Positions 28,557 to 37,267 of a stretch of 64,000 bases of DNA are shown here, in pieces. Under the pieces are notes generated by a model, which did no database searches, was not told the origin of the DNA, and was given only the letters and a program-made list of their open reading frames with translations. This stretch comes from Novosphingobium terrae (GTDB lineage Bacteria > Pseudomonadota > Alphaproteobacteria > Sphingomonadales > Sphingomonadaceae). The stretch is from positions 1,984,001 through 2,048,000 of the forward strand of contig NZ_JABVZR010000001.1 in assembly GCF_017163935.1 (NCBI RefSeq). Reading direction: 5' to 3'. A program made the position numbers and the translations under genes. Position 1 is the stretch's first letter. Every line of letters starts with the position of its first letter.

Positions 28557-29315
28557 ATGGTCAAGACTGCGGAAGAATTGGCGCTGATGCGGATCTCTGG
28601 CCGCCTGCTGGCCCGCGTTTTCGAGATGCTCGATACGCTGGATCTGGCGGGTCGCTCCACCATGGAGGTCAACGATCTGGTCGAACACTTTATCACCGTC
28701 GATCTGGAGTCGCGCCCGGCCAGCAAGGGGCAATATGGCTTCAAATATGTGCTGAACTGCTCGATCAACCATGTGGTCTGCCATGGCGTGCCCGACGAAG
28801 AGGCGATCATCCGCGACGGTGACATCATAAACCTCGACATCACGCTGGAAAAGAACGGCTTTATCGCCGATTCCAGCAAGACCTATATGGTGGGCGAGGT
28901 CAACCCGGCCGCGCGCCGTCTGGTGCGTGTGGCGCAGGAGGCGATGTGGCAAGGCATCCGTCAGGTTCGCCCCGGCGCCACGCTGGGCGATATCGGCCAT
29001 GCTATCGAGCGACATGCCAAAAAGCACGGCTATACGGTGGTGCGCGAATATTGCGGCCACGGCATCGGGCGCGAGATGCATGAGGAGCCCAATATCCTTA
29101 ACTACGGCCGCCCGGGCACGGGTCAGAAGCTGAAGGAAGGCATGGTCTTCACCATCGAGCCCATGGTTAATCAGGGCAGCCGCATGGTCGAAACCGAGGA
29201 CGACGGCTGGACGGTGGTGACCAGAGACAACAAGCTCTCGGCCCAGTTCGAGCACACCGTGGCGGTGACGAGTTCAGGCGTCGAGGTGCTGACCCTGCGC
29301 GCTGACGGTCAATGA
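28557..29315 (+). CDS. map: Type I methionine aminopeptidase, paired with ParD-like gene
   Basis: Removes the initiator Met from nascent proteins; 252 residues, no N-terminal zinc finger. Metal ligands are all in place: NHVVCHGVPDEE (His), GDIINLDIT (Asp), FIADSSKTY (Asp), GHGIGREMHEEPNI (His), FTIEPM (Glu) and SAQFEHTVAV (Glu). It starts two bases after the ParD-like stop and so is co-expressed with it. A housekeeping map is expected elsewhere, so this copy may be a second, conditionally expressed enzyme. It converges on cobS with a five-base gap. Confidence 0.93.
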   Translation: MVKTAEELALMRISGRLLARVFEMLDTLDLAGRSTMEVNDLVEHFITVDLESRPASKGQYGFKYVLNCSINHVVCHGVPDEEAIIRDGDIINLDITLEKNGFIADSSKTYMVGEVNPAARRLVRVAQEAMWQGIRQVRPGATLGDIGHAIERHAKKHGYTVVREYCGHGIGREMHEEPNILNYGRPGTGQKLKEGMVFTIEPMVNQGSRMVETEDDGWTVVTRDNKLSAQFEHTVAVTSSGVEVLTLRADGQ

Positions 29316-29319
29316 GGGT

Positions 29320-30069
29320 TCAGGCGGGTATCGACAGCAGGGCCAGCCAGCCCGCAATTTCGCCCACCACCTGCATGGTGCCCAGCACATCGCCGGTCTG
29401 CCCGCCGATCTGGCGCCATGCGATCAGGCCGGTCGCAGTCACTGCGCCGGTCATCACCAGCCCGACGATCAGACCGGGCATAAACTCCAGCCCGGCAACC
29501 AGAGCCAGCCCTCCCAACACCAGCCCAACCACAAGCCGTACCGCACCGACACCAGAGGCCGAACGCCCCAGCCCATCGGCCCGCGCCACCGGCATCACCG
29601 CCAAAGCGCCCACCAGCAAAGAGCGGCTGGCCACGGCAATAGCCACGATCCGCCAGACATCGCCCAATTGCGCCAACAGCAGCCACCGCAGCCCCAGCGC
29701 CATCACCAGAGCAATCGCGCCATAGCTGCCGAGGCGGCTGTCCTTCATGATTTCTAGCTTGCGCTCACGGGTCTGGCCGCCGCCGAAGCCATCGGCAACA
29801 TCGCCCAGCCCGTCCTCATGCAGCCCACCCGTGACCAGCAGTCCAGCCACCAGAGCCACGCCCGCCGCCACTGAAGCAGGCCAGCCCAACGCTTGCCCCA
29901 AGGCGAAGATGCCGCCGACAATTGCCCCCCCCCCCAGCCCGGCCAGCGGAAAGGCCCATGCCGCCTGAGCCAGCGTGGGCACATCTCCGCGCAGCCGACC
30001 GGCTGGCAGGCGCGTCAGCAGCATCAGCGCCACCTGCGCTTCGGACCAGCGGCGGCGCAAAAGGCTCAC
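29320..30069 (-). CDS. cobS: Adenosylcobinamide-GDP ribazoletransferase (cobalamin synthase)
   Basis: Integral membrane enzyme joining AdoCbi-GDP and alpha-ribazole (phosphate) in the last step of B12 assembly; called CobV in the Pseudomonas denitrificans scheme. About 249 residues with several membrane helices. Signature segments are TGGLHEDGLGDVADGFGGG and MKDSRLGSYGAIAL. GTG 30069 is chosen because its GTGA overlaps the cobT stop by four bases; a longer upstream frame lies inside cobT. Last gene of the minus-strand cobU-cobT-cobS operon. Confidence 0.95.
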   Translation of the reverse strand: MSLLRRRWSEAQVALMLLTRLPAGRLRGDVPTLAQAAWAFPLAGLGGGAIVGGIFALGQALGWPASVAAGVALVAGLLVTGGLHEDGLGDVADGFGGGQTRERKLEIMKDSRLGSYGAIALVMALGLRWLLLAQLGDVWRIVAIAVASRSLLVGALAVMPVARADGLGRSASGVGAVRLVVGLVLGGLALVAGLEFMPGLIVGLVMTGAVTATGLIAWRQIGGQTGDVLGTMQVVGEIAGWLALLSIPA

Positions 30070-31067
30070 GCCTCGCTCACCCCGGCCTCGCCGAAGGTGG
30101 CCATGCCATTGTGGCATTCCAGCGCCGCGCGCACGATGCCCAGCGCCAGCGCGGCGCCAGAGCCCTCACCCAGACGCATATCGAACTCCAGCACCGCGCG
30201 CTTGTTCAGCGCCGAGAGCAGGCGCCGATGGCCTGGCTCAGCACTGGCATGGCCGATCAGGCAATGGTCGAGCAGGTCAGGCGACACGCCATGCAGCACC
30301 GCCGCCGCCGCCGTGCAGATAAAGCCGTCGAGGATCACCGGGATACGCTTGGCGCGCGCTGCCAGCACCGCGCCACAGATTGCCGCCTGCTCGCGCCCGC
30401 CTAGCGCCGCCAGACGCTGCATGCCCCGCGCATCGCCATGGCGTGCCAACCCTTGCGCGATCACCTGAGCTTTGCGTTGCATGCCTGCGCTGTCAGCGCC
30501 GGTGCCGGGGCCAACCCAATCCGCCGGTTCGCCGCCGAACAGAGAGCAGGCCAGTGCAGCAGCAATGGTCGAGTTGCCGATGCCCATCTCGCCCAGCACC
30601 AGAACATCCGCCGCTGGGTTCACCGCCTCCGCACCCCGCGCCATGGCGGACAGCGTATCAGCCTCGCTCATGGCGGGACCTTGGGTGAAGTCCGCGGTCG
30701 GGCGGTCCAGATCGAGGGCGATCACCGAAAGATCGGCGCCCGAAGCCCGGCACAATTGGTTAATCGCCGCCCCGCCATGCTCGAAATTGGCGACCATCTG
30801 CACGGTCACCTCGCTGGGATAGGGGCTGACGCCATGGACGCAGACCCCATGATTGCCCGCAAACACCAGCGCCTGAGCATGGTTAATCACCGGACGCGCC
30901 GTGCCGCGCCAACCGGCCATAAATTCCGCGATCTCTTCCAGACGCCCCAGCGAGCCGGGAGGCTTGGTCAGGCTGTTCTGCCGCACGCGGGCGGCCTGAG
31001 CGGCAGCCTCGTCGAAACGGGGGGCATTACGGGCGAAATCGGCAACTTCGGCAAGATGGGAAAACAT
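30066..31067 (-). CDS. cobT: Nicotinate-nucleotide--dimethylbenzimidazole phosphoribosyltransferase
   Basis: Makes alpha-ribazole 5'-phosphate from nicotinate mononucleotide and 5,6-dimethylbenzimidazole (CobU in the P. denitrificans naming). About 333 residues. Family blocks: LTKPPGSLGRLEEIAE, VFAGNHGVCVHGVSPYP, LGEMGIGNSTIAAAL, GPGTGADSAGM and the catalytic Glu in MRLGEGSGAALAL. ATG 31067 shares one base with the cobU stop; GTG 31070 is the alternative. The benzimidazole comes from BluB encoded nearby. It overlaps cobS by four bases. Confidence 0.96.
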   Translation of the reverse strand: MFSHLAEVADFARNAPRFDEAAAQAARVRQNSLTKPPGSLGRLEEIAEFMAGWRGTARPVINHAQALVFAGNHGVCVHGVSPYPSEVTVQMVANFEHGGAAINQLCRASGADLSVIALDLDRPTADFTQGPAMSEADTLSAMARGAEAVNPAADVLVLGEMGIGNSTIAAALACSLFGGEPADWVGPGTGADSAGMQRKAQVIAQGLARHGDARGMQRLAALGGREQAAICGAVLAARAKRIPVILDGFICTAAAAVLHGVSPDLLDHCLIGHASAEPGHRRLLSALNKRAVLEFDMRLGEGSGAALALGIVRAALECHNGMATFGEAGVSEA

Positions 31068-31564
31068 CACTTCACCTTCATGGGCAGTCCGCAGACCGCC
31101 AGAACGACCTCATCGGCCATGGCCGCGACGCGCTGGTTGAGCAAGCCCGCCTCATCACGAAAGGCGCGGGCCAGAGCATTATCGGGCACGATGCCGCCGC
31201 CCACCTCATTGGTGACCAGCACCACCGGAGACGTGCGGGCGCCCAAAGCCTCCAGCAAGCCTTGCTCTCGCCAATCACGTTCGGCCAGCATCATGTTGGT
31301 TAACCACAGCGTAAGGCAATCGACCAGACAAGGCGCATGATCGCTGTTTCGCAAGGCTTCGGCCAGATCGAAAGGGGCGTGCAGATTGCTCCATTCGGCC
31401 CCGCGCCGCGCCTGATGGGCGGCGATACGCTGCTCCATTTCCGCGTCGAAAGCCTGAGCCGTGGCGATATAGGTGGCATGGCCGGTAAAGCCCAGGGCAT
31501 GGCCTTCCGCGATGGCGCTTTTACCGGAGCGGGCGCCACCGGTCACCAGAATTATCCGCGCCAT
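31067..31564 (-). CDS. cobU: Adenosylcobinamide kinase/guanylyltransferase
   Basis: Phosphorylates adenosylcobinamide and transfers GMP to give AdoCbi-GDP (CobP in the P. denitrificans scheme). 165 residues from ATG 31564. The P-loop is LVTGGARSGKSAIAEG; ATYIATAQAFD, LVDCLTLWLTNM and VTNEVGGGIVPDNALAR follow family order. A longer frame upstream would overlap the divergent phosphatase and is rejected. First gene of the cobU-cobT-cobS operon. The 83-base divergent gap must contain promoters for both directions. Confidence 0.95.
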   Translation of the reverse strand: MARIILVTGGARSGKSAIAEGHALGFTGHATYIATAQAFDAEMEQRIAAHQARRGAEWSNLHAPFDLAEALRNSDHAPCLVDCLTLWLTNMMLAERDWREQGLLEALGARTSPVVLVTNEVGGGIVPDNALARAFRDEAGLLNQRVAAMADEVVLAVCGLPMKVK

Positions 31565-31647
31565 AAGGCCCAGCCTTTCATCAATCGCTTGCCGAATCGC
31601 CTGCACAGAAACCAGAAGCACCGCCAACTCAAGAGGAGATATGCCTT

Positions 31648-32238
31648 TTGGCATCCGCGCCCGCTCACGAATTGCTGTTGATCCGCCATGCCCCCGCCCT
31701 GAACGGGGGCCGACTGGCAGGGCGGCGCGACGTGCCCGCCGATCTGGGCGATGGGCAGGCGGTGGCGGCGTTGCGCGCGCATCTGGGGCCGGTGGATCAG
31801 GTCATAACCAGCCCCGCTCTGCGTTGCCGCCAGACGGCGCAGGCCATGTGGGCAGACACCGTGATGCCCGAAGATACCCGCCTGTGGGAACAGGATTTCG
31901 GGGCATGGGAGGGCCTGCCCTTCGCGGAGATTCCCGACCAAGGCGCTCTGTCTCCTGCAGAGCTGGCCTTGCTTGCCCCACCCGGTGGCGAGAGCTTTGC
32001 CGATCTGTGCCTGCGTCTCGCCCCGGCGCTGACAGAAATTGCCACCCTGCCGGGCCGCACCGCCATCATCGCCCATGCCGGCACGATCCGCGCCGCTCTG
32101 GCCATGGCATTGGGAACCATGGGGGGAACCATGGGGCCTGCTCTGGCGTTCAGCATCGATCCTTTGTCGATCACGCGGCTGATCCCTTGCGGCCAGCAAT
32201 GGGCCATCGGTGGCGTCAATCAGAAAGCCTGCCCATGA
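31648..32238 (+). CDS. Histidine phosphatase, probable alpha-ribazole phosphatase
   Basis: A 196-residue phosphoglycerate-mutase-like phosphatase. The active-site LLIRHAPALNGG (RH-x-x) is near the N-terminus, with SPALRCRQTA and the second catalytic His in IIAHAGTIRAAL; the Glu is in FGAWEGLPF. In Salmonella the equivalent enzyme (CobC) dephosphorylates alpha-ribazole phosphate or cobalamin phosphate; the B12 context supports that role here. TTG 31648 is taken as start because GAGGAG lies nine bases upstream; the ATG at 31641 is in another frame. It overlaps cbiB by four bases. Confidence 0.88.
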   Translation: MASAPAHELLLIRHAPALNGGRLAGRRDVPADLGDGQAVAALRAHLGPVDQVITSPALRCRQTAQAMWADTVMPEDTRLWEQDFGAWEGLPFAEIPDQGALSPAELALLAPPGGESFADLCLRLAPALTEIATLPGRTAIIAHAGTIRAALAMALGTMGGTMGPALAFSIDPLSITRLIPCGQQWAIGGVNQKACP

Positions 32239-33212
32239 TGGCCCTGCATGCCGCGCAGATGCTGATCGGACTGGCGCTGGAGGCCATGCTGGGCTGGCCG
32301 ATGGTCCTCTATCGCCTGATCGGCCATCCGGTCAGCTGGCTGGGCCACCTGATCGCTCTGGGCGACCGGCACTGGAACGATGAAAGCGAGGATGACGACA
32401 CGCGCCAGTCCAGAGGCACCATGCTGGCGCTGGGCATCATCCTGCTGGCCGGAGGCGTGGCCATGGCGCTCTCCCTGCTGCTGGTGCGTGACTGGACGGG
32501 CGCGGTGGTGGGCGGCATTCTGGCCTGGCCGCTGCTGGCGGCGCGCTCGCTGCATGACCATGTCGCCGCCGTGGCCGAGCCTCTGGCCGCAGGAGATGTG
32601 CTGCGTGCGCGCAAAGCGGTCTCGATGATCGTCGGACGCTCTCCTGAAAAGCTCGACAAGGCCGCCATCACGCGGGCTGCCGCCGAAAGTCTGGCGGAAA
32701 ACACCTCTGATGGCGTGATTGCCCCGCTGTTCTGGGGCGTGCTGCTGGGGCTGCCCGGGATCGCGGCCTATAAGGCGATCAACACGCTGGATTCGATGAT
32801 CGCCTATCGCACCGCGCGCCACCTGTTCTTTGGCCGCACCGCCGCAAAGATCGACGATATCGCCAACTGGGTCCCCGCACGGCTGACGGGACTGCTCTAT
32901 GTGCTGGCCAGCAATCGGCCCGCCACCGCCCTGCGGGTGATGCTCTCCGATGCGCGCAACCATCGCTCGCCCAATGCCGGCTGGCCCGAGGCCGCCTTTG
33001 CCGGAGCCCTGGGCATTCGCCTCTCGGGCCCTCGCCTCTATGCCGAGGGGCCGAGCGAGGATGCCTGGCTCAATGGCAAAGCCCCCGATCCCCAGCCTGC
33101 CAATCTGCTTTCGGGGCTGAAACTCTATCGCCGTGTTGTGGTGCTGGCAGCACTCTGCGCGGCCACGCCCTGCGTGATCGCCTTGTGGAAGTTCCAAGCC
33201 TATGCAGCGTGA
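32235..33212 (+). CDS. cbiB: Adenosylcobinamide-phosphate synthase CbiB
   Basis: Membrane enzyme attaching aminopropanol (phosphate) to adenosylcobyric acid (named CobD in P. denitrificans). About 325 residues with several membrane helices. Family marks: HPVSWLGHLIAL, RGTMLALGIILL, SLHDHVAAVAEPL, RKAVSMIVGR, AAAESLAENTSDGVIAPLFW, YKAINTLDSMIAYR and NHRSPNAGWPEAAFAGAL. Two adjacent ATGs (32235, 32238) are possible; the first gives an ATGA overlap with the phosphatase. Its stop lies 11 bases inside the next gene. Confidence 0.95.
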   Translation: MMALHAAQMLIGLALEAMLGWPMVLYRLIGHPVSWLGHLIALGDRHWNDESEDDDTRQSRGTMLALGIILLAGGVAMALSLLLVRDWTGAVVGGILAWPLLAARSLHDHVAAVAEPLAAGDVLRARKAVSMIVGRSPEKLDKAAITRAAAESLAENTSDGVIAPLFWGVLLGLPGIAAYKAINTLDSMIAYRTARHLFFGRTAAKIDDIANWVPARLTGLLYVLASNRPATALRVMLSDARNHRSPNAGWPEAAFAGALGIRLSGPRLYAEGPSEDAWLNGKAPDPQPANLLSGLKLYRRVVVLAALCAATPCVIALWKFQAYAA

Positions 33213-34170
33213 CCATGGCGGCGATCTGGACAGAGCCCGCGCCAAACGCGGCGGCGATGACTGGATCGACCTCTCGACCGGCATCAACCGCGTGCCATAC
33301 CCCGTGCCTGCTCTTGCGCCCGAAGCATGGACCGCTCTGCCCACCGCCAATGCGCGCGATCGCCTTTTGCAGGCCGCCGCGCGGGCCTATCGCACACAGG
33401 CGCCCATGGTGGCGCTGGCAGGCGCGCAGGCCGCGATCCAGATGCTGCCTCTGGTGCTGGGTGAGGCTGGCAGAACGGTGCGTATCCTTTCGCCGACGTA
33501 CAATGAACATGCCGCCTGTTTCAGCACCGCCGGTTTCACCGTGGAGCCGGTCGATGATCCGGCGGCGCTGGTGGGGGCGTCGATTGCCATCGTGGTCAAC
33601 CCCAACAACCCCGATGGCCGCCTGATCCCTCCCGCCGACCTTCTGGCCTTGCGCAAACAGGTCGGCCTGCTGGTGGTGGATGAGAGCTTTGCCGATCCCC
33701 TGCCCGATCTCTCGCTGGCACCCCATGCCGGGGAGCCCGGGCTGGTGGTGCTGCGCTCCTTCGGCAAGTTCTTCGGGCTGGCGGGCGTGCGGCTGGGTTT
33801 TGCGCTTGGCGATGCGGCCATCATCGCGCGTTTGACGGCCATGGCCGGTCCCTGGCCGGTGGCGGGGCCCGCGCTGGAGATCGGTGCCGCCGCGCTGGGC
33901 GATGCTGCATGGGCTCAGGCCACCACCGAGCGGCTGTCGCAAGAGGTGCCCCGCATCGATGCCATGGCGCAGGCTTATGGCTGGGCGCTGGCGGGCGGCA
34001 CGCATCTGTTCCGCCTGTATGAAACGCCCGATGCCGCCGCTGCTCAGGAGCATCTGGCTGATCATCGCATCTGGAGTCGTATCTTTCCCTGGTCTCCCCG
34101 CTTGATCCGTCTGGGTCTGCCGGGCATGGAGTGTGAGTGGCTGCGTCTTGCCGCCGCACTCGAACGATAG
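33202..34170 (+). CDS. cobD: Threonine-phosphate decarboxylase (CobD; CobC in P. denitrificans)
   Basis: PLP enzyme producing (R)-1-amino-2-propanol phosphate from threonine phosphate for the B12 side chain. 322 residues, class I aminotransferase fold: WIDLSTGINRVPYP at the N-terminus, LSPTYNEHAACF, VVNPNNPDGRL, LVVDESFADPLPD, the PLP lysine in LRSFGKFFGLAGVRLG, and a C-terminal Arg region FPWSPRLIRLGLPG. It overlaps cbiB by 11 bases, and the product is the substrate of CbiB, so the overlap makes metabolic sense. bluB follows after seven bases. Confidence 0.95.
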   Translation: MQRDHGGDLDRARAKRGGDDWIDLSTGINRVPYPVPALAPEAWTALPTANARDRLLQAAARAYRTQAPMVALAGAQAAIQMLPLVLGEAGRTVRILSPTYNEHAACFSTAGFTVEPVDDPAALVGASIAIVVNPNNPDGRLIPPADLLALRKQVGLLVVDESFADPLPDLSLAPHAGEPGLVVLRSFGKFFGLAGVRLGFALGDAAIIARLTAMAGPWPVAGPALEIGAAALGDAAWAQATTERLSQEVPRIDAMAQAYGWALAGGTHLFRLYETPDAAAAQEHLADHRIWSRIFPWSPRLIRLGLPGMECEWLRLAAALER

Positions 34171-34177
34171 AAAACGC

Positions 34178-34801
34178 ATGGATTTCACCAAGGAGGATGC
34201 CGTCACGCTGGAGCGCATCATGCGCTGGCGTCGCGACGTGCGCCATTTCCGCGAGGATGCGCTGGATGAGGCTCAGATCGAGCGCTTGCAGCAGGCGATG
34301 GATCTGGCGCCATCTGTGGGCAATGCGCGCCCCTGGCGGGTGATCCGGGTGGAGGATGCCGGGCTGCGCCACGCCGTCCATGACAATTTTCTGGAGAGTA
34401 ATGCTCTGGCCGCGCAAGGCTATGAGGGTGAGCGCCTGTCCGAGTACAATCGCCTCAAGCTGGCGGGGCTGGACAAGGCGCCGCTGCAACTGGCCGTGTT
34501 CACGGTGAACGATCCGGCAGAGGGCCATGGGTTGGGCCGCAGCAGCATGCCCGCCACCTTGCAGGCCTCGACAGCGATGGCGATCCATACGCTGTGGCTG
34601 GCGGCACGGGCGGACAATCTGGGGCTGGGGATGGTTTCCATCCTCGACCCTCTGGCGATCGAGCGCTTGCTGGAGGTTCCCGAGGACTGGGCCTTTTCGG
34701 CTTATCTCTGCGTCGGCCATCCGGAATTTACCGACGACACGCCGCTGCTGCACCGTGCGGGCTGGCAGGAAAACCACAGCCATGAATGGCTGCGGCGTTA
34801 A
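34178..34801 (+). CDS. bluB: 5,6-dimethylbenzimidazole synthase BluB
   Basis: Flavin-destroying enzyme that turns reduced FMN and oxygen into the lower ligand of B12; aerobic. 207 residues of nitroreductase fold: MRWRRDVRHFREDALD, the conserved DLAPSVGNARPWRV, the Asp-bearing region around LAVFTVNDPAEGHGLG, GRSSMPATLQASTAMAIH and GLGMVSILDPLAI. ATG 34178 follows the cobD stop by seven bases. It converges on cobQ with three bases between stops. Presence of bluB next to cobT implies the organism makes true cobalamin with dimethylbenzimidazole. Confidence 0.95.
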   Translation: MDFTKEDAVTLERIMRWRRDVRHFREDALDEAQIERLQQAMDLAPSVGNARPWRVIRVEDAGLRHAVHDNFLESNALAAQGYEGERLSEYNRLKLAGLDKAPLQLAVFTVNDPAEGHGLGRSSMPATLQASTAMAIHTLWLAARADNLGLGMVSILDPLAIERLLEVPEDWAFSAYLCVGHPEFTDDTPLLHRAGWQENHSHEWLRR

Positions 34802-34804
34802 ACT

Positions 34805-36250
34805 CTATTCCGCCAGTGCCAGCAGCCCGGTCACATCGGCATGGGCTTCGAGATGATCGGCAAGGGCATCCAGAGTGGCTTCCACCCCCGCGCCATAGGC
34901 AAGGTTGGACGGTTTCGCGCCCAGACCCGCGATAAAACGCGCACGAAAGGCATCCTGAGCGAAAAGCCCGTGGAGATAGCTGCCCATGATCCGCCCGTCG
35001 GCAGAGACGGCACCCTCCGGGCGGCCCGCGATTCTGGCGAAGGGATTGGCCCGGTCAGGGCCTTGGGTGACGCCGATATGGATTTCATAGCCTTCCACGC
35101 CCAGCCCGGAGGCGTGATGGATGGCCTGAACCTGCGTCAGATGCTTGTCGCCCTGCATGGTGGTCTCCACATCCAGCAGGCCCAGCCCGGGCATGTCTCC
35201 GGCCGGGCCTTCCAGCCCTTGCGGATCGCTGATCGAGCGCCCAAGCATCTGATAGCCACCGCAAATGCCCAGCACATGCCCGCCGCGCCGCACATGCGCC
35301 GCCAGATCCACATCCCAGCCCTGAGCGCGCAGAAACGCCAGATCGCCGCGTGTGCTTTTGCTGCCGGGCAAGATCACCAGCTTCGTATCGCCGGGGATCG
35401 CCTCGCCGGGGCGGATCATCACGAGATCGATGTCCGGCTCCTGAGCCAGCGGGTCCAGATCATCGAAATTGGCGATGCGGGAAAGCGCCAGCGCCGCCAC
35501 CTTCACCCGTCCACCCGAAGGGACATGCCCCAGATCGAGCGCGTCCTCGGCAGGCAGCAGATGGGCCTGAGTGAACCACGGCAGCACGCCAAAACCACGC
35601 CAGCCGGTGCGTTGCTCGATCAGCCGATAGCCATCGTCGAACAGCGAGGGATCGCCACGAAACTTGTTGATGAGGAAGCCGCGGACCATCGCCGCATCCC
35701 CTGGCGACAACACGGCCTGCGTGCCAATAAGCTGGGCAATCACCCCGCCCCGGTCGATATCGCCTGCCAGCACCACCGGTACCTGTGCCGCGCAGGCAAA
35801 GCCCATATTGGCGATGTCTCCGCCGCGCAGATTGACCTCCGCCGGGCTGCCCGCGCCCTCCACGATGACCAGATCATGCGCGGCCTTCAGGCGCTGAAAG
35901 CTTTCCAGCACCGGAGCCATCAGTTGCGGCTTCAGAGCGGCATACTCCCGCGCTTTCACCGTGGCGATGCGCTTGCCCTGCACCACCACCTGACTGCCGA
36001 CATCCGTCTCAGGCTTGAGCAACACCGGGTTCATATCGGTATGTGCCGCCAGCCCGCAGGCCAATGCCTGTAACGCCTGAGCCCGCCCGATCTCGCCACC
36101 ATCGGCGGTCACGGCAGCATTGTTAGACATGTTCTGCGGCTTGAAAGGCGCAACACTTAGCCCTCGCCGACGCGCCGCCCGGCACAGCCCCGCCACCAGC
36201 AGGGACTTGCCGACATTGGACCCCGTCCCCTGGATCATCAGCGCGGGCAT
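34805..36250 (-). CDS. cobQ: Adenosylcobyric acid synthase (glutamine-hydrolysing)
   Basis: Amidates the b, d, e and g side chains of adenosylcobyrinic a,c-diamide using glutamine and ATP. 481 residues. N-terminal ATPase: [18 protein letters not shown] and [21 protein letters not shown]-terminal type 1 glutamine amidotransferase: nucleophile Cys in [15 protein letters not shown] and His in [14 protein letters not shown]. Length is standard. It follows cobO by seven bases on the minus strand, and the pair diverges from the riboswitch-controlled operon. Confidence 0.96.
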   Translation of the reverse strand: MPALMIQGTGSNVGKSLLVAGLCRAARRRGLSVAPFKPQNMSNNAAVTADGGEIGRAQALQALACGLAAHTDMNPVLLKPETDVGSQVVVQGKRIATVKAREYAALKPQLMAPVLESFQRLKAAHDLVIVEGAGSPAEVNLRGGDIANMGFACAAQVPVVLAGDIDRGGVIAQLIGTQAVLSPGDAAMVRGFLINKFRGDPSLFDDGYRLIEQRTGWRGFGVLPWFTQAHLLPAEDALDLGHVPSGGRVKVAALALSRIANFDDLDPLAQEPDIDLVMIRPGEAIPGDTKLVILPGSKSTRGDLAFLRAQGWDVDLAAHVRRGGHVLGICGGYQMLGRSISDPQGLEGPAGDMPGLGLLDVETTMQGDKHLTQVQAIHHASGLGVEGYEIHIGVTQGPDRANPFARIAGRPEGAVSADGRIMGSYLHGLFAQDAFRARFIAGLGAKPSNLAYGAGVEATLDALADHLEAHADVTGLLALAE

Positions 36251-36257
36251 AAAGGGC

Positions 36258-36893
36258 TTAGAATTCCACCCCGGCCTGGGCCTTGATGCCGCCGCGGAAG
36301 GGGTGCTTCACCAGCGTCATCTCGGTGACCAGATCGGCCTGCTCGATCAGCTCGGGCGCGGCATTGCGGCCCGTCAGCACCACATGGGTCATCTCGGGCT
36401 TTTCCTCGCGCAGGAAGGTCAGCACTTCCTCCAGCGGCAGATACTCATAGCGCAGGGCGATGTTGATTTCGTCGAGCAGCACCATGCGGATTTCGGGATT
36501 GCGGATCAGCTCCTTGGCCTTCTCCCAGCCCTTGCGCGCGGCGGCGATATCGCGAGCCTTGTCCTGCGTTTCCCAGGTAAAGCCCTCGCCCATGGCGTGG
36601 AATTGGCACAGATCGGGGAAATTTTGCTCGATCAGACGACGCTCACCGGTGTCCCACGCGCCTTTGATGAACTGCACCACCGCGCTGGGCATGCCATGCG
36701 CGATACAGCGCAGGATCATGCCGAAACCGGAAGAAGACTTGCCCTTCCCTGTCCCCGTATGAACGATCACCAGCCCTTTTTCGCCCTGCTTGCTGGCCAT
36801 GATCTTGTCGCGAGAAGCCTTTTTCTTGGCCATCTTGGCGTTGTGGCGGTCAAAGTCGGCGTCGGGCGTCTGGGTGGTGGCGTCGGCGGTCAT
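36258..36893 (-). CDS. cobO: Cob(I)yrinic acid a,c-diamide adenosyltransferase
   Basis: ATP-dependent adenosyltransferase of the CobA/CobO/BtuR family; attaches the upper 5'-deoxyadenosyl ligand. 211 residues from ATG 36893, with AGGAGAG upstream. Family marks: [18 protein letters not shown]-loop [72 protein letters not shown] and the C-terminal [16 protein letters not shown]. An upstream in-frame ATG (37028) would place the N-terminus inside the divergent riboswitch and is rejected. Confidence 0.96.
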   Translation of the reverse strand: MTADATTQTPDADFDRHNAKMAKKKASRDKIMASKQGEKGLVIVHTGTGKGKSSSGFGMILRCIAHGMPSAVVQFIKGAWDTGERRLIEQNFPDLCQFHAMGEGFTWETQDKARDIAAARKGWEKAKELIRNPEIRMVLLDEINIALRYEYLPLEEVLTFLREEKPEMTHVVLTGRNAAPELIEQADLVTEMTLVKHPFRGGIKAQAGVEF

Positions 36894-36918
36894 GGCACTC
36901 TCCTGATCGCGGCATTCC

Positions 36919-36947
36919 TTGACAGCCCCGCCGCAATCCCGCAATCC
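36919..36947 (+). promoter_or_regulatory. Candidate promoter for riboswitch-led cob operon
   Basis: TTGACA at 36919-36924 is a perfect -35 box; 17 bases later CAATCC is a poor -10. The spacing would put the transcript start near 36954, where the riboswitch begins. A tandem 8-base repeat CCGCAATC (36931-36946) lies in the spacer. Support is mostly positional. Confidence 0.3.
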
Positions 36948-36949
36948 CC

Positions 36950-37165
36950 GCCGCGTTGGTTCCTTGCGGCGGAGCATCTCCACCACAAGGCGAAGAGGGA
37001 ATGTGACAGGGCGTTTCGAATGCCTCAAGCACAGCCGCCCCCGCGACCGTCAACGGATGAGTCCGCTTCGATGCCACTGGCCGCAAGGCTCGGGAAGGCG
37101 AAGCAGGCGCAGGGCTGGAAGCAGCCCCCGATCCGCCAGCCGGGAGACCTGCCAGCAAGAGAATA
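36950..37165 (+). promoter_or_regulatory. Cobalamin riboswitch upstream of DUF1636-cobW-cobN operon
   Basis: Conserved elements appear in order on the plus strand: GTTGGTTCC near 36955, AAGAGGGAATGTGAC near 36993, ACAGCCGCCCCCGCGACCGT near 37030, GATGCCACTGG near 37070, and the diagnostic B12 box AGCCGGGAGACCTGCC at 37138-37153. This matches the adenosylcobalamin-type aptamer. It should repress the downstream biosynthetic operon when cobalamin is abundant. Together with its platform it fills the 374-base gap between cobO and the DUF1636 gene. Confidence 0.92.
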
Positions 37166-37203
37166 CGGACAGCCGGGGTGCGCTGTGGCCGGTCGATCTG
37201 GTG

Positions 37204-37227
37204 TCGGGCATAAGGTTCGATGCCCGA
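37204..37227 (+). promoter_or_regulatory. Hairpin in riboswitch expression platform
   Basis: TCGGGCAT (37204-37211) and ATGCCCGA (37220-37227) form a perfect 8-bp stem with loop AAGGTTCG, about 40 bases before the probable GTG start. No T-tract follows, so control of translation is more likely than termination. An ATG at 37220 within the stem is in frame with the downstream gene but is probably not its start. Confidence 0.45.
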
Positions 37228-37267
37228 TGGTCTGTGCAGGCGCCCCGCATTCGGGAATGGAAGCGTC

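Noticed and set aside
36894..36950. Possible separate cobalamin riboswitch on the minus strand for cobO
   Set aside because: No B12 box or conserved core is present on that strand; the visible elements all belong to the plus-strand aptamer.
37220..37267. ATG 37220 as start of the DUF1636 gene
   Set aside because: It lies in the stem of a leader hairpin without a ribosome site and adds residues unlike the family; GTG 37268 has GGAAG upstream.
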